From a virus, in IMG/VR virus record IMGVR_UViG_3300013114_000294, positions 1 to 38,488 of that record: a stretch of DNA of 38,488 nucleotides. One strand, written 5' to 3'. Made by a program: the position numbers and the translations under genes. Positions 32,404-38,488 of this stretch are shown one piece after another (position 1 is the stretch's first letter; every line of letters starts with the position of its first letter). The notes beneath the pieces were generated by a model. That model made no database searches. It had not been told where the DNA came from and saw only the letters and a list, made by a program, of their open reading frames with translations.

Positions 32404-32522
32404 TTTTGACCTTAAAACTATCATTCATAGAATTTGACCATCTTGGTTGGTGTTGGATTTATGGATTTGGGTTTGATAAGTATGGCAACCTTTATCAACG
32501 AAAAAAAATAGAAGATGTCTAA
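32313..32522 (+). CDS. 69-aa protein overlapping the membrane-protein gene
   Basis: Overlaps the upstream gene by 91 bases. It may start at 32313 or, with a better A-rich context, at the ATG at 32322. The overlap encodes a Lys-rich segment (NNRKSQDKKEGKNKKKKEGS) in one frame while the same bases encode a Lys/Arg-rich tail in the other. The unique part reads LSFIEFDHLGWCWIYGFGFD, then KYGNLYQRK, and looks like a real folded domain. Its end overlaps the next start by 8 bases. Function unknown. Confidence 0.5.
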   Translation: MVKMENNRKSQDKKEGKNKKKKEGSRYESLILTLKLSFIEFDHLGWCWIYGFGFDKYGNLYQRKKIEDV

Positions 32523-32823
32523 ACTAATAACAATAATAAAAAAAGCACCTGCAGTTGCAGAAGGTGTCATCAGGTCCACCTTAAACATCAGAACCACCAT
32601 AATGGTTCACCGTGAAGAAAACTATTGCAAAAAGTGTCCTTTATCACATAATGCAGAAGGCAATTACACAGGACATTGTGATTCAAAGAAAGGTGGTTGT
32701 GGTTGTGGTATATCTGCAAAGACATCACAGAATCAAGAACCTTGTCCATTAGGATTTTGGGCGTGTGATTGGTTCAAACCTGATTTATTCAACGAATTTT
32801 TAAAAAACAACCCAATAAAATGA
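32515..32823 (+). CDS. Cys-rich, probable zinc- or iron-binding small protein
   Basis: 102 aa with seven Cys residues: C38xxC41, C55, C62xC64, C77 and C84, in YCKKCPLSHN, GHCDSKKGGCGCG and EPCPLGFWACDWF. This pattern fits a small metal-binding domain of the type seen in many Bacteroidetes phages just ahead of terminase genes. N-terminal residues 1-30 are helical and basic. Starts inside the previous gene's last codons. Role unknown. Confidence 0.6.
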   Translation: MSKLITIIKKAPAVAEGVIRSTLNIRTTIMVHREENYCKKCPLSHNAEGNYTGHCDSKKGGCGCGISAKTSQNQEPCPLGFWACDWFKPDLFNEFLKNNPIK

Positions 32824-33074
32824 GTAGAAAAGAAAGAAGAAAACAAGAAAGACTTCAGAATGCTAAAGGAATGAAGACAATTACAACACCACTATCTTTC
32901 ACCAAGGAAGAAATGGAAAGAATGTTGAAAAGTCAGAACATCAGAATTATGGGTGTGTTGTATGATGTGCCTATTTTCCAAATAAAAAGGTTTTTAGCTG
33001 AAGAAAAGTTTGGAATGCAGGTTTATACATTCCACCGTTCAGAAGACCAAACAGTGAAAGAAGATATTTATTAA
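32820..33074 (+). CDS. 84-aa basic protein, unknown
   Basis: Begins SRKERRKQERLQNAKGMKTI with an N-terminal basic helix, followed by LSFTKEEMERMLKSQNIRIM and a mixed C-terminus (IKRFLAEEKFGMQVYTFHRS). No Cys or membrane segment. Starts in an ATGA overlap and the methyltransferase-like gene follows one base after its stop, so it is probably co-translated with it. Not recognised. Confidence 0.58.
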   Translation: MSRKERRKQERLQNAKGMKTITTPLSFTKEEMERMLKSQNIRIMGVLYDVPIFQIKRFLAEEKFGMQVYTFHRSEDQTVKEDIY

Positions 33075-33075
33075 G

Positions 33076-33591
33076 ATGGTAGGTCAACAGGTTTTATTTA
33101 GTAAAGGAAAGAATGATGAATGCTACACATTGCAATACGGTGTTAAACCTATTTTGAAGTACATTCCACAAGGCAAAATCATTTGGTGTCCTTTTGATAA
33201 GGAAGAAAGCGAATTTGTCAGAATGATAAGCAAAACAAATGAAGTTGTTTATTCACATATTGATGAAGGAAAAGACTTTTTTCAATACGAGCCTGAACAT
33301 TTTGACATTATAATATCAAACCCACCATTCACCAACAAAAGAAAGTTTTTTGAACGTGCAATCAGTTTTGGAAAGCCGTTTGCACTTCTAATGACAAACA
33401 CTTGGTTAAATGATGCAGCACCAAAAAACCTGTTCATGGATATTGACCTTCAACTTTTAATGTTTGATAGACGAATGCTTTATGAAAGAAAAGGAAAGAT
33501 TGACAAGAAGATAACTTTTTCAAGCAGTTATTTTTGTTATAATTTCCTTCCTAAACAGATAATCATGGAAAAACTAATTAATAATAGATAG
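33076..33591 (+). CDS. N6-adenine methyltransferase-like protein
   Basis: 171 aa. The catalytic motif NPPF (82-85) sits in FDIIISNPPFTNKRKFFERA, the form of motif IV in N6-adenine methyltransferases. Upstream are ECYTLQYGVKPILKYIP and IIWCPFDKEE, typical of the short phage family that lacks a classical F-x-G-x-G motif. It could methylate phage DNA at an unknown target to protect it. Alternatively it is a degenerate copy or a nucleotide-modifying enzyme of the same fold. Starts in TAAGATG, one base after the previous stop. Confidence 0.6.
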   Translation: MVGQQVLFSKGKNDECYTLQYGVKPILKYIPQGKIIWCPFDKEESEFVRMISKTNEVVYSHIDEGKDFFQYEPEHFDIIISNPPFTNKRKFFERAISFGKPFALLMTNTWLNDAAPKNLFMDIDLQLLMFDRRMLYERKGKIDKKITFSSSYFCYNFLPKQIIMEKLINNR

Positions 33592-33593
33592 AT

Positions 33594-33797
33594 ATGAAAA
33601 CAATAAAAATTTTTTTAATATTATCAACCTACGGAAGTTTATGTGCTTTTTGTGGTTATTTATATGGAAATGATAAAACCGTTCAGGAACGTGCAAATGA
33701 AATCTACATTGATAGAATAAACGAACTTTGTAAATTTAAAACAAAGCAGTTGGAAATCTACATGCCAATAGCAATAGAGAAAAACGCAAAAAAATAA
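33594..33797 (+). CDS. 67-aa N-terminally anchored membrane protein
   Basis: Hydrophobic segment IKIFLILSTYGSLCAFCGYL (about residues 4-23), then a charged domain with a coiled-coil-like stretch (ERANEIYIDRINELCKFKTK). Three Cys residues, two in the hydrophobic part, no lipobox at a suitable place. A single-pass inner-membrane protein. Function unknown. Confidence 0.55.
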   Translation: MKTIKIFLILSTYGSLCAFCGYLYGNDKTVQERANEIYIDRINELCKFKTKQLEIYMPIAIEKNAKK

Positions 33798-33835
33798 TTT
33801 GTTAACTTTGATTAACACAAACACGGAAAACAAAA

Positions 33836-34273
33836 ATGGCTATAGATAAAGAAAAGACCTACAAGAAAGCATTAAAAGAAGCAGCAGACCCAAATGTGTA
33901 CTTCATTGAAGATGTTGTTGCTTTAATCGGTATAAGTAAAGATTCTTTTTACAGATTATATCCAACAGGTTCAGACGAATATGACGCAATTTCAGACCTT
34001 TTAACAACAAATAGGATAAAAACCAAGAAGAAGATAAGAAAGAAGCTGTCAGAGGGTTCAAAAGCACCTGAACTGATTGCATTGTATAAGCTAATAAGCA
34101 CGACTGAAGAAAGAAAGAAATTGTCATCTTCTTACATTGACCACACAACTAATGACAAGGAGATAAAACCAACACAGGTCATCAACTACAACAATCTATC
34201 TGAAGAAGCATTGAAGGAAATAATTGAAAACAGTGAAACACCTGAAGAAGAACCAAAAAAGAAAGACAAATGA
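33836..34273 (+). CDS. terS: Terminase small subunit
   Basis: 145 aa. Helix-turn-helix region (about 24-45): FIEDVVALIGISKDSFYRLY, followed by NRIKTKKKIRKKLSEGSKAP and ELIALYKLISTTEERKKLSS, the pattern of phage small terminase subunits that recognise the packaging site and feed DNA to the large subunit. The C-terminus is acidic then Lys-rich (EEEPKKKDK). Encoded about 1.3 kb before the large subunit with seven tiny genes in between. An isolated -7-like element TAACTTTG (33803-33810) lies upstream without a good TTTG partner. Confidence 0.7.
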   Translation: MAIDKEKTYKKALKEAADPNVYFIEDVVALIGISKDSFYRLYPTGSDEYDAISDLLTTNRIKTKKKIRKKLSEGSKAPELIALYKLISTTEERKKLSSSYIDHTTNDKEIKPTQVINYNNLSEEALKEIIENSETPEEEPKKKDK

Positions 34274-34374
34274 TACTATTTACAATCACAACAGGTCCAA
34301 TGATTCCGTTGGCAATAATCGGAACAATCTTATACATTTATTTCCTTACTAGGAATACAAGCATAAAAAACTGA
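34270..34374 (+). CDS. 34-aa single-pass membrane peptide
   Basis: Overlaps the terminase small subunit stop in an ATGA junction. One hydrophobic helix (about 8-26: TGPMIPLAIIGTILYIYFL) with a short basic tail. The overlap and in-frame fit support it, but its length makes it tentative. The 90 bases after it contain nothing recognisable. Confidence 0.45.
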   Translation: MILFTITTGPMIPLAIIGTILYIYFLTRNTSIKN

Positions 34375-34464
34375 AAGAACACGGTCATTGCTGAAAAGTA
34401 TGTTTTATTTTGTCGGTGATGGTGTTTGAATAGGAATACAATAATAAACTAAAACAAAAGAGAA

Positions 34465-34818
34465 ATGACAAAGCAAGAACAAATCAACGAACTGAAAGAC
34501 GAAATCAGAAAGAACAACATCAGGTTCAAAAGCCACAAAGATGAAATCAAAGAACTGAAGAAGAAGCACCGTGATGAAATAAAAGAAAAGAATGAATCCA
34601 TCAATGCTGAAGTTGAAATTGTCAACGAACTAGAAGAAAAGTTAAAAGAAGCAAAAATTGAAATTGGAAATCAAAAATCAATTGTGCATTTGCGTAATTC
34701 TGAAATAAAGGAACTAAATAAAGAAAATCAAAAATTGTGGCAATCTGAATGTAGCAAGTCAACCGAAATTGATGAACTAAAAGCAGGAATCATTGGTGTT
34801 GTTAAAAAACTGAATTAA
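34465..34818 (+). CDS. 117-aa coiled-coil protein
   Basis: Continuous Lys/Glu-rich helix with heptad repeats (KQEQINELKDEIRKNNIRFK through ELEEKLKEAKIEIGNQKSIV) ending in GIIGVVKKLN. Starts at AGAGAAATG, the only such start in the packaging region. A structural coiled coil or protein-binding adaptor. Function unknown. Confidence 0.62.
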   Translation: MTKQEQINELKDEIRKNNIRFKSHKDEIKELKKKHRDEIKEKNESINAEVEIVNELEEKLKEAKIEIGNQKSIVHLRNSEIKELNKENQKLWQSECSKSTEIDELKAGIIGVVKKLN

Positions 34819-34819
34819 G

Positions 34820-35086
34820 ATGGAAGAATTAAGAACACTTTACAACTACAGAATAGTTAAATTCAGAAATGCACTTGGTAAAACAAGACACCGTGCAGAA
34901 TATTCAAAACCTTTAACATTATTTCAGAGGATTAAAAGATGGAAGCCTGATTGGAAAATTGTTTACACGACTTATCTTGACCAAAGAGATATGAACGAAA
35001 AAGAACAATTGAAATTTGCACAAGAACAAATTCAAGACCATAAAGCAAACAATACTTGGATTGAAGAAATCATAATTTTTGAATGA
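34820..35086 (+). CDS. 88-aa protein, unknown
   Basis: Begins EELRTLYNYRIVKFRNALGK; basic N-terminal half (RIKRWKPDWKIVYTTYLDQR) and acidic end. Looks like a small compact domain with a possible nucleic-acid interface. Starts one base after the preceding stop (TAAGATG) and shares ATGA with the next gene. No family recognised. Confidence 0.6.
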   Translation: MEELRTLYNYRIVKFRNALGKTRHRAEYSKPLTLFQRIKRWKPDWKIVYTTYLDQRDMNEKEQLKFAQEQIQDHKANNTWIEEIIIFE

Positions 35087-35265
35087 AACGACCTGTCTTT
35101 GTAATAGAAAAATCACAACCTGTTCAGGGTAACACATTCAACTTTAAATTGTATGCAGAAAGCCTTTGTCAACACACATACATCTTCCATAGAAGAAACA
35201 ACAAAGGACAACCAATTTATAAATGTGTATTTTGTGAACGAAAAACTTATGATATAAAAATATAA
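35083..35265 (+). CDS. 60-aa small protein with a CxxC knuckle
   Basis: Basic protein with C48xxC51 in YKCVFCERK and an earlier C29-x-H31 pair, a possible zinc-finger-like site. Starts in an ATGA overlap. Very short; likely a real member of the coupled run because both ends match its neighbours. Function unknown. Confidence 0.55.
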   Translation: MKRPVFVIEKSQPVQGNTFNFKLYAESLCQHTYIFHRRNNKGQPIYKCVFCERKTYDIKI

Positions 35266-35267
35266 TT

Positions 35268-35444
35268 ATGAAACCAACAACACTTGAATTTAAGAAAGCA
35301 GCAAAAGGAAAGCACACACACGTGAGATTCACCTATGATAAAGACCGTGAAAAAAAGATAATTACCAAAGAAGTTCACGAAAAGACTTATCCTAATGAAT
35401 CAGACAATGCAAAGAAAACTGAATATTTAATTGTTAAGAAATGA
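35268..35444 (+). CDS. 58-aa basic protein
   Basis: Starts in AATTATG two bases after the previous stop and ends in an ATGA overlap with the next gene. Basic and helical with beta ends: LEFKKAAKGKHTHVRFTYDK and KKTEYLIVKK. No Cys or membrane helix. Junctions on both sides support it. Function unknown; possibly nucleic-acid-binding. Confidence 0.55.
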   Translation: MKPTTLEFKKAAKGKHTHVRFTYDKDREKKIITKEVHEKTYPNESDNAKKTEYLIVKK

Positions 35445-35596
35445 AAAGAATTGACAAAATAGGATTCATTGCATCTTTCGGATATATTGCATCAATGATT
35501 TGGTTTGTATCAACAGGAAGTCTTATGTCAAATTATTTCCTTCTTGGTGATTTAGTTCTTCTAATATTCTTTATCTTAATGAAGAAAATTGAGTAA
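35441..35596 (+). CDS. 51-aa membrane protein
   Basis: Overlaps the preceding gene at ATGA and ends four bases before the large terminase start. Two hydrophobic helices (IGFIASFGYIASMIWFVS; YFLLGDLVLLIFFILM) with a positively charged N-terminus. One more small membrane protein in this run; function unknown. Confidence 0.55.
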   Translation: MKRIDKIGFIASFGYIASMIWFVSTGSLMSNYFLLGDLVLLIFFILMKKIE

Positions 35597-35599
35597 ATA

Positions 35600-37045
35600 A
35601 TGAACATAGACGTTGAAGAAGCAAAAAAGGCACTAGGAAGAAAAAGCCTTCTGAATTATACCAAACACACAATGGATGGTTTTCAGGCTGAACCATTTCA
35701 CGAAGTTTATTACACTGTTTTAGATAAGTTCGCAAAAGGTGAAATCAAGAAATTGATTGTCACAATGCCACCACAACACGGAAAATCTGAAGGGTCAACA
35801 AGAAGACTTCCAACATTTATGCTAGGACACAATCCTGATTTAAGGATAGCAGTTGCATCATACAACACACCATTTGCAAGAAAGTTCAACCGTGACTGTC
35901 AAAGAATAATTGATTCAAAAGATTATCATGATTTATTTCCTGAAACAATATTAAATCAGTCGAATGTTGTGACTGTTTCATCTAACTATTTGCGTAATTC
36001 AGACGAATTTGAAGTGGTTGAAAAGAAAGGTGGACTGAAAGCAGTTGGACGTGGTGGACCACTAACAGGAAACCCCGTTGACATTATGATAATGGATGAC
36101 CTTTACAAAGATTATTCTGAAGGAAATTCACCTGTTGTCCGTCAAGCAGTTTGGGATTGGTACTTGTCAACAGTTAAAACAAGGCTGCACAATGATAGTC
36201 AAGAACTGATTGTCTTCACTAGATGGAATGAAGATGACCTTGTTGGTCGTTTAGAAGAATCAAAATCAGAAAATGTTGTCACTATTTCTTCACTGAAAGA
36301 ACTTGAAGGAATAAATCCAAATGATTGGGTCAAGGTTAATTTTGAAGCATTGAAAGAATCAGGAACAACAGAAATTGACCCACGTGAAACAGGTCAATCA
36401 CTTTGGGAAACAAAACATTCTGCAGAAAAACTTCAGAAGACAAAGAACCTTGATGTTGAAAACTTTAATTGTCTTTACCAAGGAAACCCACTTTCAAAAG
36501 AAGGTATGTTGTACCGTGACTTTCAAACTTATAAAGCAATACCACAAACCAATGAAACAAAGAACTACACAGATACAGCAGACACAGGTGATGACTTTCT
36601 TTGTTCGATTAATTATAAAATTCCAACCAATCCTGACAATAAAAGCATCTACATCACAGACATTCTTTACACTGACAAACCAATGGAAGACACAGAAGGA
36701 TGGACTGCAGAAATGTTGAACCGTGGAAAAGTTGACCTTGCTGAAATAGAATCAAACAATGGTGGACGTGGATTTGCACGTGCTGTTGAAAAGATGGTTG
36801 GACCAAACACAGTCATTGATTGGTTCAGTCAGAATGAAAACAAAGAATCAAGGATTCACACAAGGAAAGCTGCAGTGATGAAAAGAATCATTTTTCCTGA
36901 TGGGTGGGAAATAAGATTTCCTGAATTTTATAAGCACATAACCAACTACAAAAAACTATTCAAAGCCAACAAACAAGATGGTGGTCCTGATGTTCTGACA
37001 GGAATTGTTGAAAGAAATGATGGTGGTGAATTTTGGGTCTTGTAA
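35600..37045 (+). CDS. terL: Terminase large subunit
   Basis: 481 aa, DNA-packaging motor ATPase with nuclease. Walker A-type motif MPPQHGKSE (about 56-64), Walker B VDIMIMDD (about 160-167) and the coupling motif ELIVFTRWNEDDLVG (about 202-216) mark the ATPase. The C-terminal nuclease carries acidic residues in YTDTADTGDD (323-332) and AEIESNNGGRG (381-391), as in RNase H-like terminase nucleases. It binds the portal, which follows 87 bases downstream. Full length and without obvious damage. Confidence 0.95.
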   Translation: MNIDVEEAKKALGRKSLLNYTKHTMDGFQAEPFHEVYYTVLDKFAKGEIKKLIVTMPPQHGKSEGSTRRLPTFMLGHNPDLRIAVASYNTPFARKFNRDCQRIIDSKDYHDLFPETILNQSNVVTVSSNYLRNSDEFEVVEKKGGLKAVGRGGPLTGNPVDIMIMDDLYKDYSEGNSPVVRQAVWDWYLSTVKTRLHNDSQELIVFTRWNEDDLVGRLEESKSENVVTISSLKELEGINPNDWVKVNFEALKESGTTEIDPRETGQSLWETKHSAEKLQKTKNLDVENFNCLYQGNPLSKEGMLYRDFQTYKAIPQTNETKNYTDTADTGDDFLCSINYKIPTNPDNKSIYITDILYTDKPMEDTEGWTAEMLNRGKVDLAEIESNNGGRGFARAVEKMVGPNTVIDWFSQNENKESRIHTRKAAVMKRIIFPDGWEIRFPEFYKHITNYKKLFKANKQDGGPDVLTGIVERNDGGEFWVL

Positions 37046-37062
37046 AAGTTTTCACATTTTAA

Positions 37063-37095
37063 TTTGTTTTTGTCATTTATTATTTCATATTTTTG
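37063..37095 (+). promoter_or_regulatory. Promoter ahead of portal and head genes
   Basis: TTTG (37063-37066), 21 nt, TATTTTTG (37088-37095), in the 87-base gap between terminase and portal. Predicted start near 37102, in a suitable place to drive portal, protease and capsid genes through the circle join. The -7 element is right but the spacer is the longest of the set. Confidence 0.6.
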
Positions 37096-37132
37096 TAGTC
37101 AATAACATCGGAATCAAATCAATTGTTATTGA

Positions 37133-38419
37133 ATGAATAGATGGCAAACCGCTTGGAAAGCGTTAACAAATCCAAATGCACCATTCGAAAAATGGGGGTC
37201 AGACATATTTTACAAGTTCGGATTCAACTTTGGAAACCAAGACCTTGGTAACTTATATCGAAAAGGCTTTCAATCAAACACTTATATTTATGCAATCATC
37301 AACAGAATTGCTGAAACTGCTGCAGATATTCCAATAATAATAGAAGCACACAGGGCAAATGGTGACATTGATATAATAAAAGAAGGTGAATTTTATGACT
37401 TTGTTCACAGACCAAACCCTGAAAACAACTACAAGTCTTTCAAATATCAGTCAATTGTCAATCAATTAGCTGCAGGAAATGTGATGCAATATGCATTAAA
37501 ACCAACAGGATTTGAAACAGTTTCAGAGGCTTGGAACTTACAACCACAACATTTCACTGCTGAAGTAGTAAGTGAAATCTATGGTCCAAGGGTTACAAAA
37601 TACATCTATTCACCTGATGGTGGAAATTGGAACATTGAACCTGAAAACATAATGCATTTAAAAAAGTTCAATCCAAATCCTGAAGGTTCAGATGGATGGC
37701 TTGGAATGTCACCATTAATGGCAGGATTTAGAACAATGACTGCATCAAATGAAACAATGACTGCTGCAGCATCTTTTATGTCAAACAAAGGAAGTTCAGG
37801 AATGCTGACATCAAAATCAGATAGAGCATTGACAACCAAGGAAAAGGAAATGATGGACAATGCATTGAAAGGAAGAATTGGTGGTTCAGAAAACTTTGGA
37901 AAGATTAATGTTACATCAGGAAACTTTGACTTCATCAAGATGGCAATGTCACCACAGGAACTTAAATTGATTGAAATGAATGTTCTTTCACTTCGTGATT
38001 TGTGTTCGATATATGGTGCTAAATCAAGAATGTTCAATGACCCAAAAGGAAGTTCATTCAATAATGCAAAACAGGATTCAAAAGACTTTTATTTGAATGC
38101 AGTGTTGCCACCTTTAGAAATGGACCTTGACCACTTCAATGCATTTTATGCACCTGCTTACAGCAAACAGGATGGTGTTGTTTACAAAGTCAGACTTGAC
38201 CTTTCTTCAATTGATGTACTTCAGGAAGACCAAGATAAGAAAGTTGAAAAGCAAAGAAAAAGAAGTGAAATCATTCGTGAAACACTAAAAGGAATCGGTC
38301 AATTTTGGACTGAAGAAAGTGCAGTTGAACAACTTATGGACACGTTAAAAATGACTGATGAAGAAGCAAAAAAGATTGTAGATACAAGACCAACAATACC
38401 AAATCAAAATGGAAACTAA
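37133..38419 (+). CDS. Portal protein, HK97/SPP1 type
   Basis: 428 aa. The portal ring occupies one capsid vertex and is the channel for DNA entry and exit. The N-terminal part with FQSNTYIYAIINRIAETAAD (about 46-65), the central EPENIMHLKKFNPN (stem and wing) and SLRDLCSIYGAKSRMFND in the C-terminal part match the Phage_portal family, as does the long helical C-terminus (DQDKKVEKQRKRSEII). It ends at 38419, inside the terminal repeat, and overlaps the prohead protease start by 11 bases. Confidence 0.9.
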   Translation: MNRWQTAWKALTNPNAPFEKWGSDIFYKFGFNFGNQDLGNLYRKGFQSNTYIYAIINRIAETAADIPIIIEAHRANGDIDIIKEGEFYDFVHRPNPENNYKSFKYQSIVNQLAAGNVMQYALKPTGFETVSEAWNLQPQHFTAEVVSEIYGPRVTKYIYSPDGGNWNIEPENIMHLKKFNPNPEGSDGWLGMSPLMAGFRTMTASNETMTAAASFMSNKGSSGMLTSKSDRALTTKEKEMMDNALKGRIGGSENFGKINVTSGNFDFIKMAMSPQELKLIEMNVLSLRDLCSIYGAKSRMFNDPKGSSFNNAKQDSKDFYLNAVLPPLEMDLDHFNAFYAPAYSKQDGVVYKVRLDLSSIDVLQEDQDKKVEKQRKRSEIIRETLKGIGQFWTEESAVEQLMDTLKMTDEEAKKIVDTRPTIPNQNGN

Positions 38420-38488
38420 ATTTAAAATACCTACCATAAAACAGAAGAAAGACAAACACTTTGTCATTAAGAAAGTAGAAGGTCAAAA
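38370..38488. repeat. Terminal direct repeat, right copy
   Basis: Exact copy of 1-119. It contains the last codons of portal and the first 80 bases of the protease gene (start at 38409), which continues at position 120 after closing the circle. Genes truncated here are complete once the ends are joined. Confidence 0.95.

Noticed and set aside
33803-33810. Promoter for the terminase small subunit (TAACTTTG)
   Set aside because: No TTTG element occurs at the required distance upstream, so it was not listed as a promoter.
1-38488. CRISPR array, insertion sequence or transposase
   Set aside because: No regularly spaced repeats, inverted-repeat-bounded elements or transposase motifs were seen.

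Overview
The window is one complete small tailed-phage genome (siphovirus type) that almost certainly infects a Bacteroidetes host. Its first 119 bases recur exactly as its last 119 bases (38370-38488), so it reads as a circular contig with a unique length of about 38,369 bp. All recognised genes lie on the + strand. The host assignment rests on low GC (about one third by eye), A-rich gene leaders without Shine-Dalgarno sequences, and several promoters of the Bacteroidetes form TTTG - 19 to 21 nt - TAnnTTTG.

Layout. (1) 33836-38419 and on through the circle join: packaging (small terminase, large terminase, portal). (2) 40-5877: prohead protease, HK97-type major capsid protein, connector-like protein and a fibre-like protein, with intrinsic terminators after the capsid gene and after the gene that follows it. 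(3) 5879-6904: two small membrane proteins and a DUF1353 protein. (4) 6901-19916: tail module with tail-tube candidate, chaperone candidate, 1210-aa tape measure, distal tail/baseplate proteins and a tail fibre. (5) 19966-21891: small proteins, then a probable lysis cassette (DUF5675 protein, small two-helix membrane protein, spanin-like protein with lipobox and C-terminal helix). (6) 21892-22127: late-to-early boundary with two terminator hairpins and a strong early promoter. (7) 22128-31865: early and replication/recombination genes (XRE-type regulator, RecT, winged-helix and HTH proteins, replication initiator, DnaB helicase, acetyltransferase, PD-(D/E)XK nuclease, NinB-like and HNH/NinG-like proteins). 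(8) 31883-35596: a dense run of tiny overlapping genes (membrane, Cys-rich, coiled-coil, methyltransferase-like) leading back to packaging. No gene-free stretch exceeds 300 bases; the longest is 21892-22127.

How it works together. The phage has its own helicase, initiator and RecT annealase but no DNA polymerase, so it must recruit the host replisome. No integrase or classical endolysin was recognised; the DUF5675 protein sits where an endolysin would be.

Most interesting signals. A compact structured RNA at about 25876-25983 sits directly behind a perfect promoter; its two hairpin loops carry a 7-nt complementary pair and its second hairpin is an intrinsic terminator just ahead of the replication operon. 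An AGAGAAATG start-site motif recurs at nine early genes. GATC appears to be absent from the whole genome. A tRNA-like element with an unusual anticodon region lies at 31412-31487. The major capsid protein and a baseplate protein carry unexpected hydrophobic segments.
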